Positions 52,303-63,384 of a stretch of DNA of 64,000 bases are shown one piece after another; the stretch's first letter is position 1; each line of letters starts with the position of its first letter. Made by a program: the position numbers and the translations under genes. The stretch covers positions 62,001-126,000 of the forward strand of contig CAUEEP010000932.1 of assembly GCA_958450365.1 (NCBI GenBank), given 5' to 3'. The stretch comes from Mesorhabditis belari (taxonomy: Eukaryota; Nematoda; Chromadorea; Rhabditida; Rhabditidae). Below the pieces are notes generated by a model. The model ran no database searches and was not told the DNA's origin. It was given only the letters and a program-made list of their open reading frames with translations.

Positions 52303-52790
52303 TTCTTTTGGATCTTGGATTTTGGATGATCCTTTTCTTTTGTTTGGTACAACAATTTGTCCTTTTCTCCTTTATCCTTATCCAGAAGCCGCACGATTAC
52401 GGAAAAATGAAAATTTTCACGTTTTTATAATCTGGCACACAGCCCTAGATTTGCGGTTACATTTGGGTAATTAAACCGAATGAAATATCCAAAAATAGAG
52501 TCGTTTTCTTTAAAAACTAATAACAAATTCGTATTCCCCATCCTCGAAAACCCCGAATTGCAAATTTTTAGCCAGAAAAAGTGCTAAATTCGTCACGAAT
52601 GTGCCTTCAGAAAAATTGTTTTTCTCTTTGAAAGGAGTTTACGAAAAGAATTCATTCTTAATTTTAGACATTTTATGAAGAATAGACTTAGATTTCCGTA
52701 TCTTTTTAGAAAATTCTAAAGCTCTATGTATTATTTTACTATCAAACCATAAAATTTAGAAAAAAAAACTTGTCAGGAATCCTGTTTAAA
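52303..52790. other. No lipase 2 terminal exon visible
   Basis: I looked here on the minus strand for the Cys-containing tail exon of lipase 2 and found none. 52525-52580 carries a fragment of the repeat at 36.9 kb (CATCCTCGAAAACCCCGAAT). Confidence 0.5.
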
Positions 52791-52795
52791 CTCAC

Positions 52796-55700
52796 TGATC
52801 CTCCTGTTGTGCACAGATTTTGAACGGTTGCCCGACAGCCATTTTGTTTGGATACCAGACCTAAAATTTGCATTTAGGTTTCTAATCTCATTTATTATAG
52901 TTTATAAAATTGTTCAAAACTTAAGCTTAAACCTAGTTGATCGTAGATAGCGTTGGTGATGGATTATTGAATTGAAGCAGATCAGATCAGATCCATTATT
53001 GAATTCAATCTGATCAGATCCATTATTGAATTCAATCAGATCCATTATTGAATTCAATCAGATCCATTATTCAATTCAATCAGATCCATTATTGGATTCA
53101 ATCTGATCAGATCCATTATTGAATTCAATCAGATCCATTATTCAATTCAATCAGATCCATTATTGGATTCAATCTGATCAGATCCATTATTGAATTCAAT
53201 CAGATCCATTGTTCGGATTCAATCGGATCCATTATTGGATTCAATCCGGGTCGGCCCCATTATTGAATTCAATCAGATCCATTATTGGATTCAATTTGAT
53301 CAGATCCATTATTCAATTCAATCTGATCAGATCCATTATTGAATTCAATCAGATCCATTATTCAATTCAATCAGATCAGATCCATTATTGAATTCAATCA
53401 GATCCATTATTCAATTCAATCTGATCAGATCCATTATTGAATTCAATCAGATCCATTATTCAATTCAATCTGAACAGATCCATTATTGAATTCAATCAGA
53501 TCCATTATTCAATTCAATCAGATCAGATCCATTATTGAATTCAATCAGATCCATTATTCAATCAATCTGATCAGATCCATTATTGAATCAATCAGATCCA
53601 TATTCAATTCAAGCGATCCATTATTGAATTCAATCAGATCCATTATTCAATTCAATCAGATCAGATCCATTATTCAATTCAATCAGATCAAAATCCAATC
53701 ATTATTAAATCAAATCCTGGTTTAACTGCCCTTCTTTGAAACTCAAAAATCCCAATGAAAAATTGCCAAAAGGGGAATCTTTGCAAATAAAAATGCTATA
53801 GTGCTTTTAAAACTATAACTTTTGCAGCAGCTCTTCTTCGATCTTGCTCTTCTATCTTGAAATAGAATTGAAATCTCTCACCTCAACGCTGTGATGATGG
53901 TATCCCATCCATTGGAAAGGCAACTGAGGGACGATGTCGTGATTGTGAACGACGCGGAATGAGAAGGGAAGCTGCAAATTGAATTTGTTTGAGGTTTATG
54001 GCAGCAGGTAGGTATTTAGTTTTTATATTCTAAACCTCGTACATGCTTCAAATAACCTTTATTGAAGCTTATTTGGTTTTAAAGTGCATCAAACGTTGTC
54101 AAAAGGTATCTTTTTTTGACAATGTACCTAATTTTATAGCTAATAAGCTTTTAAATCCAGTTTGCAGAAGGTTCGAGGCATTAATAAGCCTCGAACCTTC
54201 TGCAAACTGCCGCAACCTTCTGCAAACTGCTGCAACGAACCTGTATTTGTAGGGATGCTTTAGGTCATTAGAATAGAAGGTAAGTGTCAAACAAAATTAT
54301 AGAATCAAGAGTTTTTAGAGAAAAAAAATGACGAGTCCATTCTTGAAATTAAGTAAAAGTTCATAGTTTTTATTCTTTTTATAAATCTAAAGTACCGTAA
54401 ATACTATAATAGTACCCCTCGTACAGTCTCGTAGTCGTTTTAGTATTTCATTTTTTTTCAAAGCGCCCGTACTTTCAAAAAATGCGTCTTTGGTATCAAA
54501 AAATAGCCCTGAATTTCAGCTATTTTTTGATACCTAAGCGCGCATCGTAGCATAAACCAGTGTCGAGGAAAACTCGTTCAAAGCTAGACTACGCAAAGCC
54601 GTCGTTATGGGGATGGGGTACTATTACAGTATTTACGGTAAGTGAAAACTTGAGCACTGTAAATGCTGTAAGTGCTCAAGTACTGAATAAAACTCAAAAA
54701 ATGTACTAGAAATTGGAAATTGTATTGAGAAACAAGACTCAATCAATGAAATAAAAATTTAGTTGATTGAATGGAGCCAAGATTACGTTGTTTATTAAGC
54801 TGTTCAAGTCTTTTCGTTTTGTACTTTTGTACTTTCTAAAAAGCCTAATATCAATAGATATTGATAAGAAAAGCTACCGTAAATTTCTGTAATAGTACCC
54901 CACCCCCATAATGACGGTGCGGAGTGTTGCGTAGTCTAGCTTTGAACGAGTTTTTCTCGAGACTGGTTTATGCTACAATGCGCGCTTAGGTATCAAAAAA
55001 TAGCCCTGAATTTCAGCTATTTTTTGATACCTAAGCGCGCATTGTAGCATAAACCAGTGTCGAGAAAAACTCGTTCAAAGCTAGACTACGCAACACTCCG
55101 CGCCGTCATTATGGGGGTGGGGTACTATTACAGTATTTACGGTAGTTTCACTTTTGAGGTCGTCTTGGCATTCTTTCAAATATCAGTGGTTTCTTGCATC
55201 AGCACAATTGCTTTGGATTAAATGGCAAGCCGTTAGAAACTTTTTTCAATTAGCTTTTGGAACACCTCTTTAACAGACATTTGCTTAGATTCTAAAAATA
55301 TTCAATGAATGAATAGTTTTATTAGGTTCCAGAAAAAATAATGCGGATTATTGTATTCTATAAGAAATAGTGTTTTGACCAACAAAACAAATCAAATCTT
55401 ACCCGTGCATCATGTGCGGTGGCATAGGAGGCATTCCCGGTTCGTGGCTCACCAAAAGTCATCTGAAAGTCTGATTTCTCTAAAATTCTAAATTTGTTTG
55501 TTAATTCCTAATTTACAATGACTTTTTAGGGAATTCAATTCAATTATTATTATTATTTTTTGTTTTTAAAAGCCTCAACACTCATAGAAAAACGAAATTA
55601 AGAAGTGTCTTTGATTAATTTGAAACATTGAATCAAAAATGGAGAAAATTCATTTTTCAATAGGTACTTTTGAATTGAAATTTGATTTTAAATTTGATTT

Positions 55701-58700
55701 TTAAATGCTAATCTACTTGCTGAAAAGCATTTTTTCACTATCACAAACCAATTTGAACTTGGTCATATCGGGTTTATAGTTAATGGCCAAATAATCGGCG
55801 GCGATCGCTGCCATTGATGCGCCCAACGAGTGGCCAGTCACCTGGAATCAAATTTTGTCATTTAGATCTAAATTTAATATCTAAATTATCAAATTTTGAT
55901 AATTTAAAAATTTAGATATTCGAAAATGAATCTTTCTTACAAATATTTCGTTAAACAATTAGGTTTTGATAAAAAAAAGGGTTTGTAAAATGGATGTTTC
56001 AAAAGATTTAAGTTTAAACTACGCTACTTGGAGTCAGTGCATTCAGCACCATTAATATTTTATTGAAAAAGTTTTTATTTTCAACCACTTCAGAGCATTT
56101 GTTTCTAGGAAAAACAGGATTATTTTGAAAAATCAATATCTCTTCATTGTTTTATGTATTAGATTAGATTTTTTTATGTATTAGTGTGAAATTATTGCTA
56201 CAATTTTTCATTGGACTTTTTAGAAATAAAAGAAATTTTACCCCTGAATAAAGCATATATGTCCTAGCCGATTATGAATGAAATTTTTTGGCAAATCTTT
56301 CTAGTAGAGCAACCCTTTAATGTATGAGGACAATATTATATCATCTTGTAGCTAATTGAATTCTGCGTCGATTGGTACCAAATGTGTGAGGTTAGGTTAA
56401 AAATTGCCGGTGCTACAACGTTTCATTCAAAATCGGCGGGACCCCCGTAGCCGATTATGAAGGAGTGGGTCTAGGAGCGTCCAACCATCAAGTATTTAGT
56501 ATCATTCAATGCAGAATCATTGATAATTATGTTAAATTTTTAAAATTAGCAAGATTTGATAAAAAGAATACAAATTATGGGGCTTCAAAGTTTTCTCTTG
56601 AACAAACAGTTTTTTTGCTCTAATTTTTTTTCTTTTCATCAAATCTTGCGAATTTAAAAATTTAACATAATTATCAATGATTTTCGTTGAAAGATACTAA
56701 ATATTGATGTTGGACCTCATCATACGCACGGGTCTGGGGATTTTCAAAAAGGCCCTACCAGAAAGTTGCAAATCATTCATAATCGGCTACGACATATATA
56801 TAAATAAAATCCTATACACCTATGAATTACATATATAAAGATATATAGATATAAAAAAATGGAGAAATATTGATTTTTCAAAGTAATCCTTGACAAAAAT
56901 AGTAGCGGATCAAGGCTTTTTAGTTTTTAATAATTTTTTGTAAAACACTTTTTTCAAACTTTTGCAATTGTTGCGATGAATTTTTTGATTTTTTTAAAAG
57001 AAAATTTCTTTACCCAAATCTCATAATCGGGATATTGTTGGCGAAGGGTCAAAAAATCGTCTTTCAGGCCTAAAATTTTTGAATTCAGATCTGCTACTGT
57101 TTTCCGAGAATGTAAAACAAAATTAGCATTTAAAAGTTGGCTAGGAAAATAGTAAACAAGTACTTGAAGTACTTGCGTAACTGTTTTGCCTTTTTTTCCA
57201 ACGTCAACTTTAGAATTTGAATTGAAATTTGAATTTGAATTTGTAAAAAAAGGCTAACTCAAAGCGATAAGTCGTTTTTATTAATTTTTATTCAAAAATT
57301 GAAATCTTAATTTTCGTTTTTCTATGCTAATTGGCTAGTCAACTAAATTTGATTACCGTATTCTCGCTAATAGTAGTGCATCCCGCCGAGGGGACATTAC
57401 GTCGAAGTTCCCAGAAGCCAACACCAAACCCCAAAGACTCACGTCAGCTACATTTTCCGACCCCACATCGATAGGGTTTGATAAGCGGTTCTCAAGATTT
57501 CGAGAAATTTAGGCGACGCTCAAGGTGTTACTACTATTAAAGAATACGGTGTATACCAAGCAGGCAGAGACGGCTACGTCAGAGCCAGATCTAGGTCAGC
57601 CTGACTGACGGACACTCAGGGCTTCCTATAGGCCAGGCTCAGCTTGAACGGAAAATATGGTTACCGTGTTTCCTCTAATATTGTTAAAAATGGGCTCATT
57701 TCGCGTCTTTTTTAGTCAGTTTTTCTCCATGGTTACCGTATTTCCTCTAATAGTAGTGCACCGCGTCGAGCCGAGTTGATGGCTATTTTACGGTTTCGAA
57801 GTTTTCCCAGAAGCTCAACACTCTAATCCCCCACTAGATCTCATCGTCAGCTACATTTTCCGACCCCACATCGATAGGTTCTGATAAGCGGTTCTCGAGA
57901 TTTCGAGGAATTTAGGCAACGCTCAGAGTGCACTACTATTAGAGAAAATACGGTATATTGTTTTGTTTGAAAAATGTTTTCATAAACTTCTAAGCCTTTG
58001 GAGTAGTTAACTTAAATTAGCTGATCATATGGTGTCAATCTGAATCAATTGAATCTGATTTTGCCCAGCGAAACTTTGAAATCAAACATTTCCAAACGCT
58101 CACCGCCATTCCAGACACTCATAAAACCTTTGTAGAAATAGTAAGCAACTCCACCGCCGCCAAATGGAGTCTATAAGTTGAAAAATGTCTTTTTTTCAAA
58201 AAAGTTGACCTACCATTTCTTTAATGGCATCGAGAATTTCAATGACGAGTTGCGAGTCTCGACTTGTTCCTCTGCAAATCCATCAATTGGCTTTGCAAAT
58301 TTTTCAATTCTCAAAGGAAAGGTGATGATTAGGCTGTCCAGAAAATCTTTTCATTCCTTTTCGTACTTCTGTTTGAAACCAACGCATCCACCAATTGAAC
58401 AATGATTTATTTTATTAGAAAGGTCAATTACTTTTCTACAAAATAGCATCAAAACGAATTTTAAATGTCTGATGTCTGGGTTTTTTTTAGAAGTGTAAAG
58501 TCGGGTAGTCAAAAAGTCGAAAGACATGATCCAGCTTAGACACTTTTAGCTAAGGAAACCTATCTTTGTGTCAATAGATAAAAGATAGAGCATAAAATGT
58601 TCGTTATATTGCCAAATTTTCAGAGAAATTCATTCAGCCAATCTCTTCGTAGCGGTTTTTATAGAAAACACGTGTTTTCACTGTCGATTTTGATTGAAAG

Positions 58701-61105
58701 TAAACCAAAATTGACTTTAAAAGATGGGAAATTGTACAAAATAAAGACTTTATTAAAAACCTCTATTGAAGGTATAAACATTTCCACTAAAAACTTGATC
58801 CAAAAAACTTCGAAATCAGATTTTTTTTCATATTGATCTTTGGTAAACACTTTTTATTTAGACTAAGCCATAGATTAATCGGAGAATTTGTTATTTTTCA
58901 ACGGAACTATGAAAAGGAATGGAAAGATTTTTTGGAAAATCGTCCAGAAAGAGATTTTCTAGAGTTTAAGCTCCAGGAATCCAAAAAACTTCGATTTTTT
59001 TGGTTTCTTTTATTATCTGATTTGAAAAGAAATTTCTGTAGCAAGGAAATCTTTTAATCGTTTTATTTAACTAATCGTTAATTTCCTCTCACCTAAACGC
59101 TAAAACGATCGCTTTCAGCGAGTCGGACGAGGCGGTGAAACCGGCACAAGTGTCCTTTTTGTCCACATCACATTGAACGTTGATTAAACGTTTCACCTGG
59201 GAATTGAGAAATGCGATTTGAGAAATTTGAGAAATTGAATTGAATTGAATTAATTGAATTGCTTTTTAAAATCTCATACTTTTCCCTGAATTCCCGACGT
59301 GACACAGGCTTGCGGATCGCTCTCATAAGCGCCCATCGCTAATGGGAAAAAGGTGTTGCGGGCGAAATCGTCCGAGTACTAGAAATTCTTTCAAATTAAA
59401 GTCATCAGGCATTCAAAATGAACGAAATTATTCTCAGTATTGATAGATTTTTATATTTTAAAATTATTTTTAACTTAGACATCATTAAAAAGAAGCCTAA
59501 GCAAAATTATAAAATAAACAAATGTGTTTTTTTATTTTCTTCACTTCTGATCAAAACTTTGGCTCTTTTTTTAATTGTTTACATAATTTTGTTTCCAACT
59601 AATGATTCCAACTAATGATTTGTATTTTACAGGTAGAGAAATGCCTCAAATCAACAAGAAACGGAAAACTGGGAAAGAAGCTTATCGCATCAGGATATCA
59701 GCAGAAAATGATCGAAAATTTAACAAGGAGATTGCGAAAAGTGTGCGAAAAGTGAGATTGGTCAAGGCTCTCAAGCAACAAATGAAGCGATCAGCCCATG
59801 CTAGACAAGTTTTACCTCTTCATATCGCCAGCAATATTCGTAAACGATATTTGCAAAGAAACCTGTCTTCGCAGCATGGTTTTGGCAATCATATCGCCTA
59901 TTTCTCCAATTCAAACGTTGGCACTTTTTGCTAAATCCAAAGTGACGAGAGTGCATACACAGAGCATATGGAAAGTCCACAGGAATTGTCCGAAGTTTTC
60001 CAAGTGAGTGTCGTCTACAAGAGTTAAAGAAGAGATTTTGGTCTAACGTTGAATATGTGTTTACTGGAGGGATTATCAAATAAAAGAATGTGCTTCAAGC
60101 TGTTCAATTCAGGCTTTCTCGCGTAGAAGACAGTGAAAAGAAAAGGATAGTGCTAATGTGTGACAAAGGAGCTGATACAACAAAGTTGACTTTAATGCTC
60201 CCGGACAAGGTTGAAAAACCACAATCCTGCTACAATCGGTTTATTATACGTTGGCACTTTTTGGCTAAATCCAAAGTGACGAGAGTGCATACACAGAGCA
60301 TATGGAAAGTCCACAGGAATTGTCCGAAGTTTTCCAAGTGAGTGTCGTCTACAAGAGTTAAAGAAGAGGTTTTGGTCTAACGTTGAATATGTGTTCACTG
60401 GAGGGATTATCAAATAAAAGAATGTGCTTCAAGCTGTTCAATTCAGGCTTTCTCGCGTAGAAGTGTTCACTGGAGGGATTATCAAATTAAAGATCAAATT
60501 AAAGATCAAATTAAAGATTAAAGAGCTAATGGGAAAAAGATGTTGCGCGCGAAATCGTCCGCGTACTAGAAGTACTAGAATTTCTTTCAAATAAAATCAT
60601 CAGGTATTCAAAATGAACTAAATTATTCTCAGCACTGATAGATTTTTATATTTTAAAATTATTTTTCATCTCGACTTCATTAAAAAGAACCCCGTCTATT
60701 GAATTAATTTAAACTTGAAACACTGAGTTTTTGATCATCTTTTTCTGACCATTTTTTGACTATTTTTTGATTCAAAAACGCTTTAAAAGCTCGTTTTCAA
60801 GTTTTACAATCTAATTTATGAATTCTAGATCTCAATAAGCTAGCAAAACAATTTACTTTTTGAAAAATTACTTTTAGAAAACTAAAACAAGAGATTTCAT
60901 CTTCGAACTCATTTTGAAACCATTTTAAAAGCCATTTCAAGTTTTTTTTTATCTAATCTAAGGATTCTAAAAATTAAAAAATTAAAAAATAAACCGCAAA
61001 AAGCTAAGAAATCACCTTTGATCGGTCTCTCGTTCTGATCTCAGCCTGATCAAAGGGCATCGCCATCGAGAAACCGAAAAAGCCGGCAAGCAAGAGAAAA
61101 TGCAT
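52796..61105 (-). CDS. Secreted class 3 (fungal-type) lipase, gene 2 (about 261 aa, terminal exon missing)
   Basis: Exons in gene order: 61016-61105, 59280-59378, 59093-59196, 58214-58271, 58104-58170, 57014-57069, 55749-55841, 55403-55462, 53882-53971, 52796-52860. Exons 2 to 6 have the same lengths as in lipase 1 (99, 104, 58, 67, 56). The signal peptide is MHFLLLAGFFGFSMAMPFDQ. Landmarks are YSDDFARNTFFPLAMGAYES, VQCDVDKKDTCAGFTA, AFRGTSRDSQLVIEILDAI, VTGHSLGASMAAIAADYL (Ser163), MTFGEPRTGNASYATAHDAR, SFRVVHNHDIVPQLPFQW (Asp221) and YHHHSVE (His235 or 236), then VWYPNKMAVG with KICAQQED. After exon 10 the donor CA/GTGAG reads CAG TGA if unspliced, which would end the protein at QEDQ. No last exon was found. 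All catalytic residues are present, so the enzyme may still work. Lipase 1 uses HSLGG, lipase 2 HSLGA. Confidence 0.88.
52985..53705 (+). repeat. 22-bp satellite, about 30 units, in the 3' part of lipase 2
   Basis: Units of CAGATCCATTATTGAATTCA(AT), with Ctgatcag junctions, TTCAATT and TTGGATT variants. It lies between lipase 2 exons 10 and 9. The open frames through it (SIIQFNQIR) are by-products. Confidence 0.92.
54392..54642. mobile_element. Foldback MITE, about 250 bp, copy 1
   Basis: Ends TACCGTAAATACTATAATAG and TATTACAGTATTTACGGTA. The centre is TATCAAAAAATAGCCCTGAA and TTCAGCTATTTTTTGATACC. The left arm is shorter than the right, so part of it is deleted. It lies in lipase 2 intron 8. 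Confidence 0.88.
54874..55145. mobile_element. Foldback MITE, about 270 bp, copy 2, near-perfect palindrome
   Basis: Same family as 54392 with both arms complete: CACCCCCATAATGACGG, TTGCGTAGTCTAGCTTTGAA and GGTTTATGCTACAATGCGCG, each with its reverse in the other arm. Only about 10 bases lie in the loop. Confidence 0.92.
55146..55400. other. Intron sequence of lipase 2, nothing recognised
   Basis: AT-rich, no repeat or conserved element seen. Confidence 0.5.
56261..56793. mobile_element. GTAGCCGATTATGAATG-type MITE, composite
   Basis: Left CCTAGCCGATTATGAATGAA, right ATTCATAATCGGCTACGAC. A further internal end (CCGTAGCCGATTATGAAGG at about 56446) suggests that two elements were joined. 56455-56710 is the uninterrupted version of the element nested at 46627-47410. 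It is in lipase 2 intron 6. Confidence 0.75.
57353..57554. mobile_element. MITE with ACCGTATTCTCGCTAATAGTA ends, copy 1
   Basis: Terminal inverted repeat of about 22 bp; inner text ACATTTTCCGACCCCACATC, GATAAGCGGTTCTC. A fragment of the left end recurs at 57660. Confidence 0.85.
57732..57957. mobile_element. MITE with ACCGTATTTCCTCTAATAGTA ends, copy 2
   Basis: Second member, same inner text (ACATTTTCCGACCCCACATC, GATAAGCGGTTCTCGAGATT). The two are direct neighbours in lipase 2 intron 5. Confidence 0.85.
58330..58945. mobile_element. MITE family with GGCTGTCCAGAAAATCTTTTC ends, full copy
   Basis: Left TTAGGCTGTCCAGAAAATCT, right GGAATGGAAAGATTTTTTGG. Inner text matches 35150-35420 and 37860-38110. 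It lies in lipase 2 intron 3. Frames of 74 to 79 codons inside have no motif. Confidence 0.8.
59602..60526 (+). mobile_element. Unclassified element with tandem-duplicated part in lipase 2 intron 1
   Basis: 59602-59934 is an open frame (MPQINKKRKTGKEAYRIRIS, RKVRLVKALKQQMKRSAHAR) after a TTTTACAG. It is Lys- and Arg-rich, could bind DNA, and has no known family. 59918-60122 recurs at 60248-60462 (CAAAGTGACGAGAGTGCATA, AAGTTTTCCAAGTGAGTGTC). The block sits between two copies of lipase 2 exon 2 border sequence. Confidence 0.45.
60527..60705 (-). pseudogene. Duplicated exon 2 border of lipase 2 (decoy exon)
   Basis: It matches 59339-59520: a TTCTAG acceptor followed by codons YADDFARNIFFPLA and then a stop (TTA GCT CTT TAA on the gene strand). 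It lies upstream of the true exon 2, so splicing into it would give a short product. Confidence 0.8.
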
Positions 61106-61862
61106 TTTCTGAAACAAATACCAAATCTTTTTGCAAAAGAATCAATAATCAACTAGTCACAAGAAAGAGTCACGAAAAACTAGCATTAACCGCCAAAATT
61201 TAAAAGTTTCGGTTTGATAAATCTCCGAGTTCGAGATCAGTTAATGCTAGCTTAAAGGCAAAAACAGAATTTAAAGCACGCAAAGGCAATTTAAGGCCAG
61301 CAAATTATAGCAATAAAACATCAATGATCGATCATTTCATCGGGCTTGATGCAAAAGGCGAGAAATTCATTTAAGGACAACATGTAGATGCAATCTCTCG
61401 TCGCATTGATATTTCGTCGGAAAAACAGAGTTTTCATCGTCAAAGCGTAACGTCTACTTCCCTTTTGCGTTAAACTCAATTTACTGACTGTAAATCAATA
61501 AATTAATCAAATTAATTCAAAAAATTACACAAATTCTTGAAAATGAAGCTTTTGATAAAGTGTGTTTCAAAGTTTTGAAAGTACAGGAGAACAAATCCGA
61601 CGTTAATAAATCTTAAGGGCTAGGAAATCTTTATAAATTTTAAAATCATTTGCTTTTCATTTGCAAGATTTTCATTTTAAAAAAATCTAGTGTTTGGGAA
61701 TTCCCGAAAACCGAAAAAAGAAATTTGTGCGGCTGTAAATCGCAAATTTTTGATAACGCTTCACATAGATCCGGGAATTTTTCATGTTTTCAAGTGCAAA
61801 GATTGCGATCAAGGGAAACAATGAAGATTGGTATTATAATTAATTGTTTTTCAAACTAAATT
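61106..61862. other. Upstream region of lipase 2; nothing recognised
   Basis: It should contain the promoter of lipase 2. No TATA box or clear element was seen. ACTAGCATTAACCGCC at about 61179 and a reversed partner (GTTAATGCTAGCTTAA, about 61240) form a short inverted repeat. Confidence 0.4.
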
Positions 61863-62275
61863 GTTTACAAAAAACCATTTTTCGATAAGTGAAAGCAAAG
61901 AAACTGTTGAAGCGAACGAAGTTGAAGCGAACGAAGTTGAAGAGAACGAAGTTGAAGCGAACGAAGTTGAAGCGATAAGTGAAAGCAAAGAGCCTGTTGA
62001 AGCGAACAAAGTCGAAGCGAACGAAGTTGAAGCGAACGAAGTTGAAGAGAACGAAGTTGAAGAGAACGAAGTTGAAGCGATAAGTGAAAGCAAAGAGCCT
62101 GTTGAAGCGAACGAAGTTGAAGCGAACGAAGTTGAAGAGAACGAAGTTGAAGAGAACGAAATTGAAGCGATATGGGAAAGCAAAGAGCCTGTTGAAGCGA
62201 ACGAAATTGAAGCGAACGAAGTTGAAACAAACTTTTTGAGCCCTATTCTATTAAAACCGAGTGACCACATTTAAA
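61863..62275 (+). repeat. 15-bp minisatellite with open frame (137 codons)
   Basis: Unit GTTGAAGCGAACGAA, with a longer period marked by GCGATAAGTGAAAGCAAAGA. The plus frame reads VEANEVEANEVEENE and ISESKEPVEANE, strongly acidic. Two minus frames are also open, as the unit is a multiple of three. Higher-order blocks of about 120 bp are visible. I see no splice sites or signal; whether it is translated is unknown. Confidence 0.85.
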
Positions 62276-62607
62276 TGCATTCCCTAAAAATAAAAAAAGC
62301 CAAGTTAAATCTATTAACAAATAATAGATTTATTAGAAATCTTTTCAAAAGAATTTCCTTTCAATTTGGGAAAGTTTTAAGCTGATTTCAAGAGCCTAAC
62401 TACGCCTACGAACAAACTTTAGTCTGAGAAAGTTAATCTGAGAAACGAAGCTCAAAATAGCAATCAAATTAAATCAAAAATTTAATAAAACAGTTTAAAA
62501 ATGTTATCTTAAACTTAAAAAAAAACTAACAACTTTAATTTGACTCGTATTTGATTAGAAAGCTTTACTATAAAAAGTTCAGGCGTAAAGTGAAACATTG
62601 TTAATTT
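62276..62607. other. No feature seen
   Basis: AT-rich with no long frame or repeat. Confidence 0.45.
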
Positions 62608-63213
62608 TTGTTACCGTATTTCTTCGAATAGAAGATGAATGTGGCACGTGTGGCTGACTGGTTAAGTGTCTTTTATCTTAATCGGAAGGTCGAGGGTTCG
62701 AACCCCACATGCGACATGGTCACCCCCTTCGGATTTCCTTTCCCTTCGGGTTGAGAGGTTTTCTGGAGGGCAGTCTGGTGGTTGTGGCCCCAGTTCTTTA
62801 AAGTGACAAGCCACTCCTTCATCGTCATCTTCCCTTCACCACCAAAAAAGCTATTTAGTTCCCCATTGAGCTTAGGGTTAGGGAGCCGTCTGTCATCACG
62901 TGGGTTAAGTTAAGATATAGCCTAGTATTGTGTGTGTCGTTGTATTGTGATTGATATATTTCGTGTATGCGATAAATTCACCACTGGTAGCCCGAGTCGG
63001 TATTTTTTAGAATGTGAAGTGCAATGAAGTGCTATAGAGCTGGAAAATGGCTCAAAAATCTGTTAGCTCATGTGGTATTTTTGAGTCATTTTCCAGCTCT
63101 ATAGCACTTGATTGAAAGCTTTTATGCAGAAAAGAAATTTTAAGAAGGGCTGCTACGCAGGAGTACGCGATGATACTCTTTACCCGGTCTGCTATTCGAA
63201 GAAATACGGTAAT
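62608..63213. mobile_element. Element with ACCGTATTTCTTCGAATAG ends enclosing a SINE-like unit
   Basis: Left TTACCGTATTTCTTCGAATA, right TATTCGAAGAAATACGGTAA, a terminal inverted repeat of about 20 bp. Inside, 63025-63110 is a second foldback (GTGCTATAGAGCTGGAAAAT with its reverse). The same terminal sequence occurs in part at 21311-21412. Confidence 0.8.
62641..62717 (+). other. tRNA-derived head of a SINE-like sequence
   Basis: The A-box-like TGGCTGACTGG and B box GGTTCGAACCC are at tRNA spacing, and the 3' half ends ATGCGACA as an acceptor stem would. The 5' strand GTGGCAC pairs with ATGCGAC at only five of seven positions and the anticodon stem is poor, so it is not a working tRNA gene. 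About 230 bp of unrelated body follow (CCCTTCGGATTTCCTTTCCC, TGTGGCCCCAGTTCTTTAAA), which is the layout of a tRNA-derived SINE. Confidence 0.6.
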
Positions 63214-63384
63214 TGTTAATCGACTGTTTATTTTTCTTTGCGTTTTTTTGATCGACTTTTAAATGAAATCGAATTTCCATTGTTATGTGCTTAAGATCAA
63301 ATATTTATTGTATAAAAAGCTAAAAGAAGCCAACTAAAAGAACTAGCTTATTATTTAATCATTAGCATTGAAAAAAAACTTGAG

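Noticed and set aside
53209..53725. ORFs of 60-79 aa in the 22-bp satellite
   Set aside because: By-products of the repeat, with no conserved start or codon bias.
58597..59057. 74-79 aa ORFs within lipase 2 intron 3
   Set aside because: They lie inside the MITE at 58330-58945, whose other copies do not keep the frame.
62641..62717. Functional tRNA gene
   Set aside because: Two acceptor-stem mismatches, a mismatch in the T stem and no stable anticodon stem. A SINE-like head fits better.
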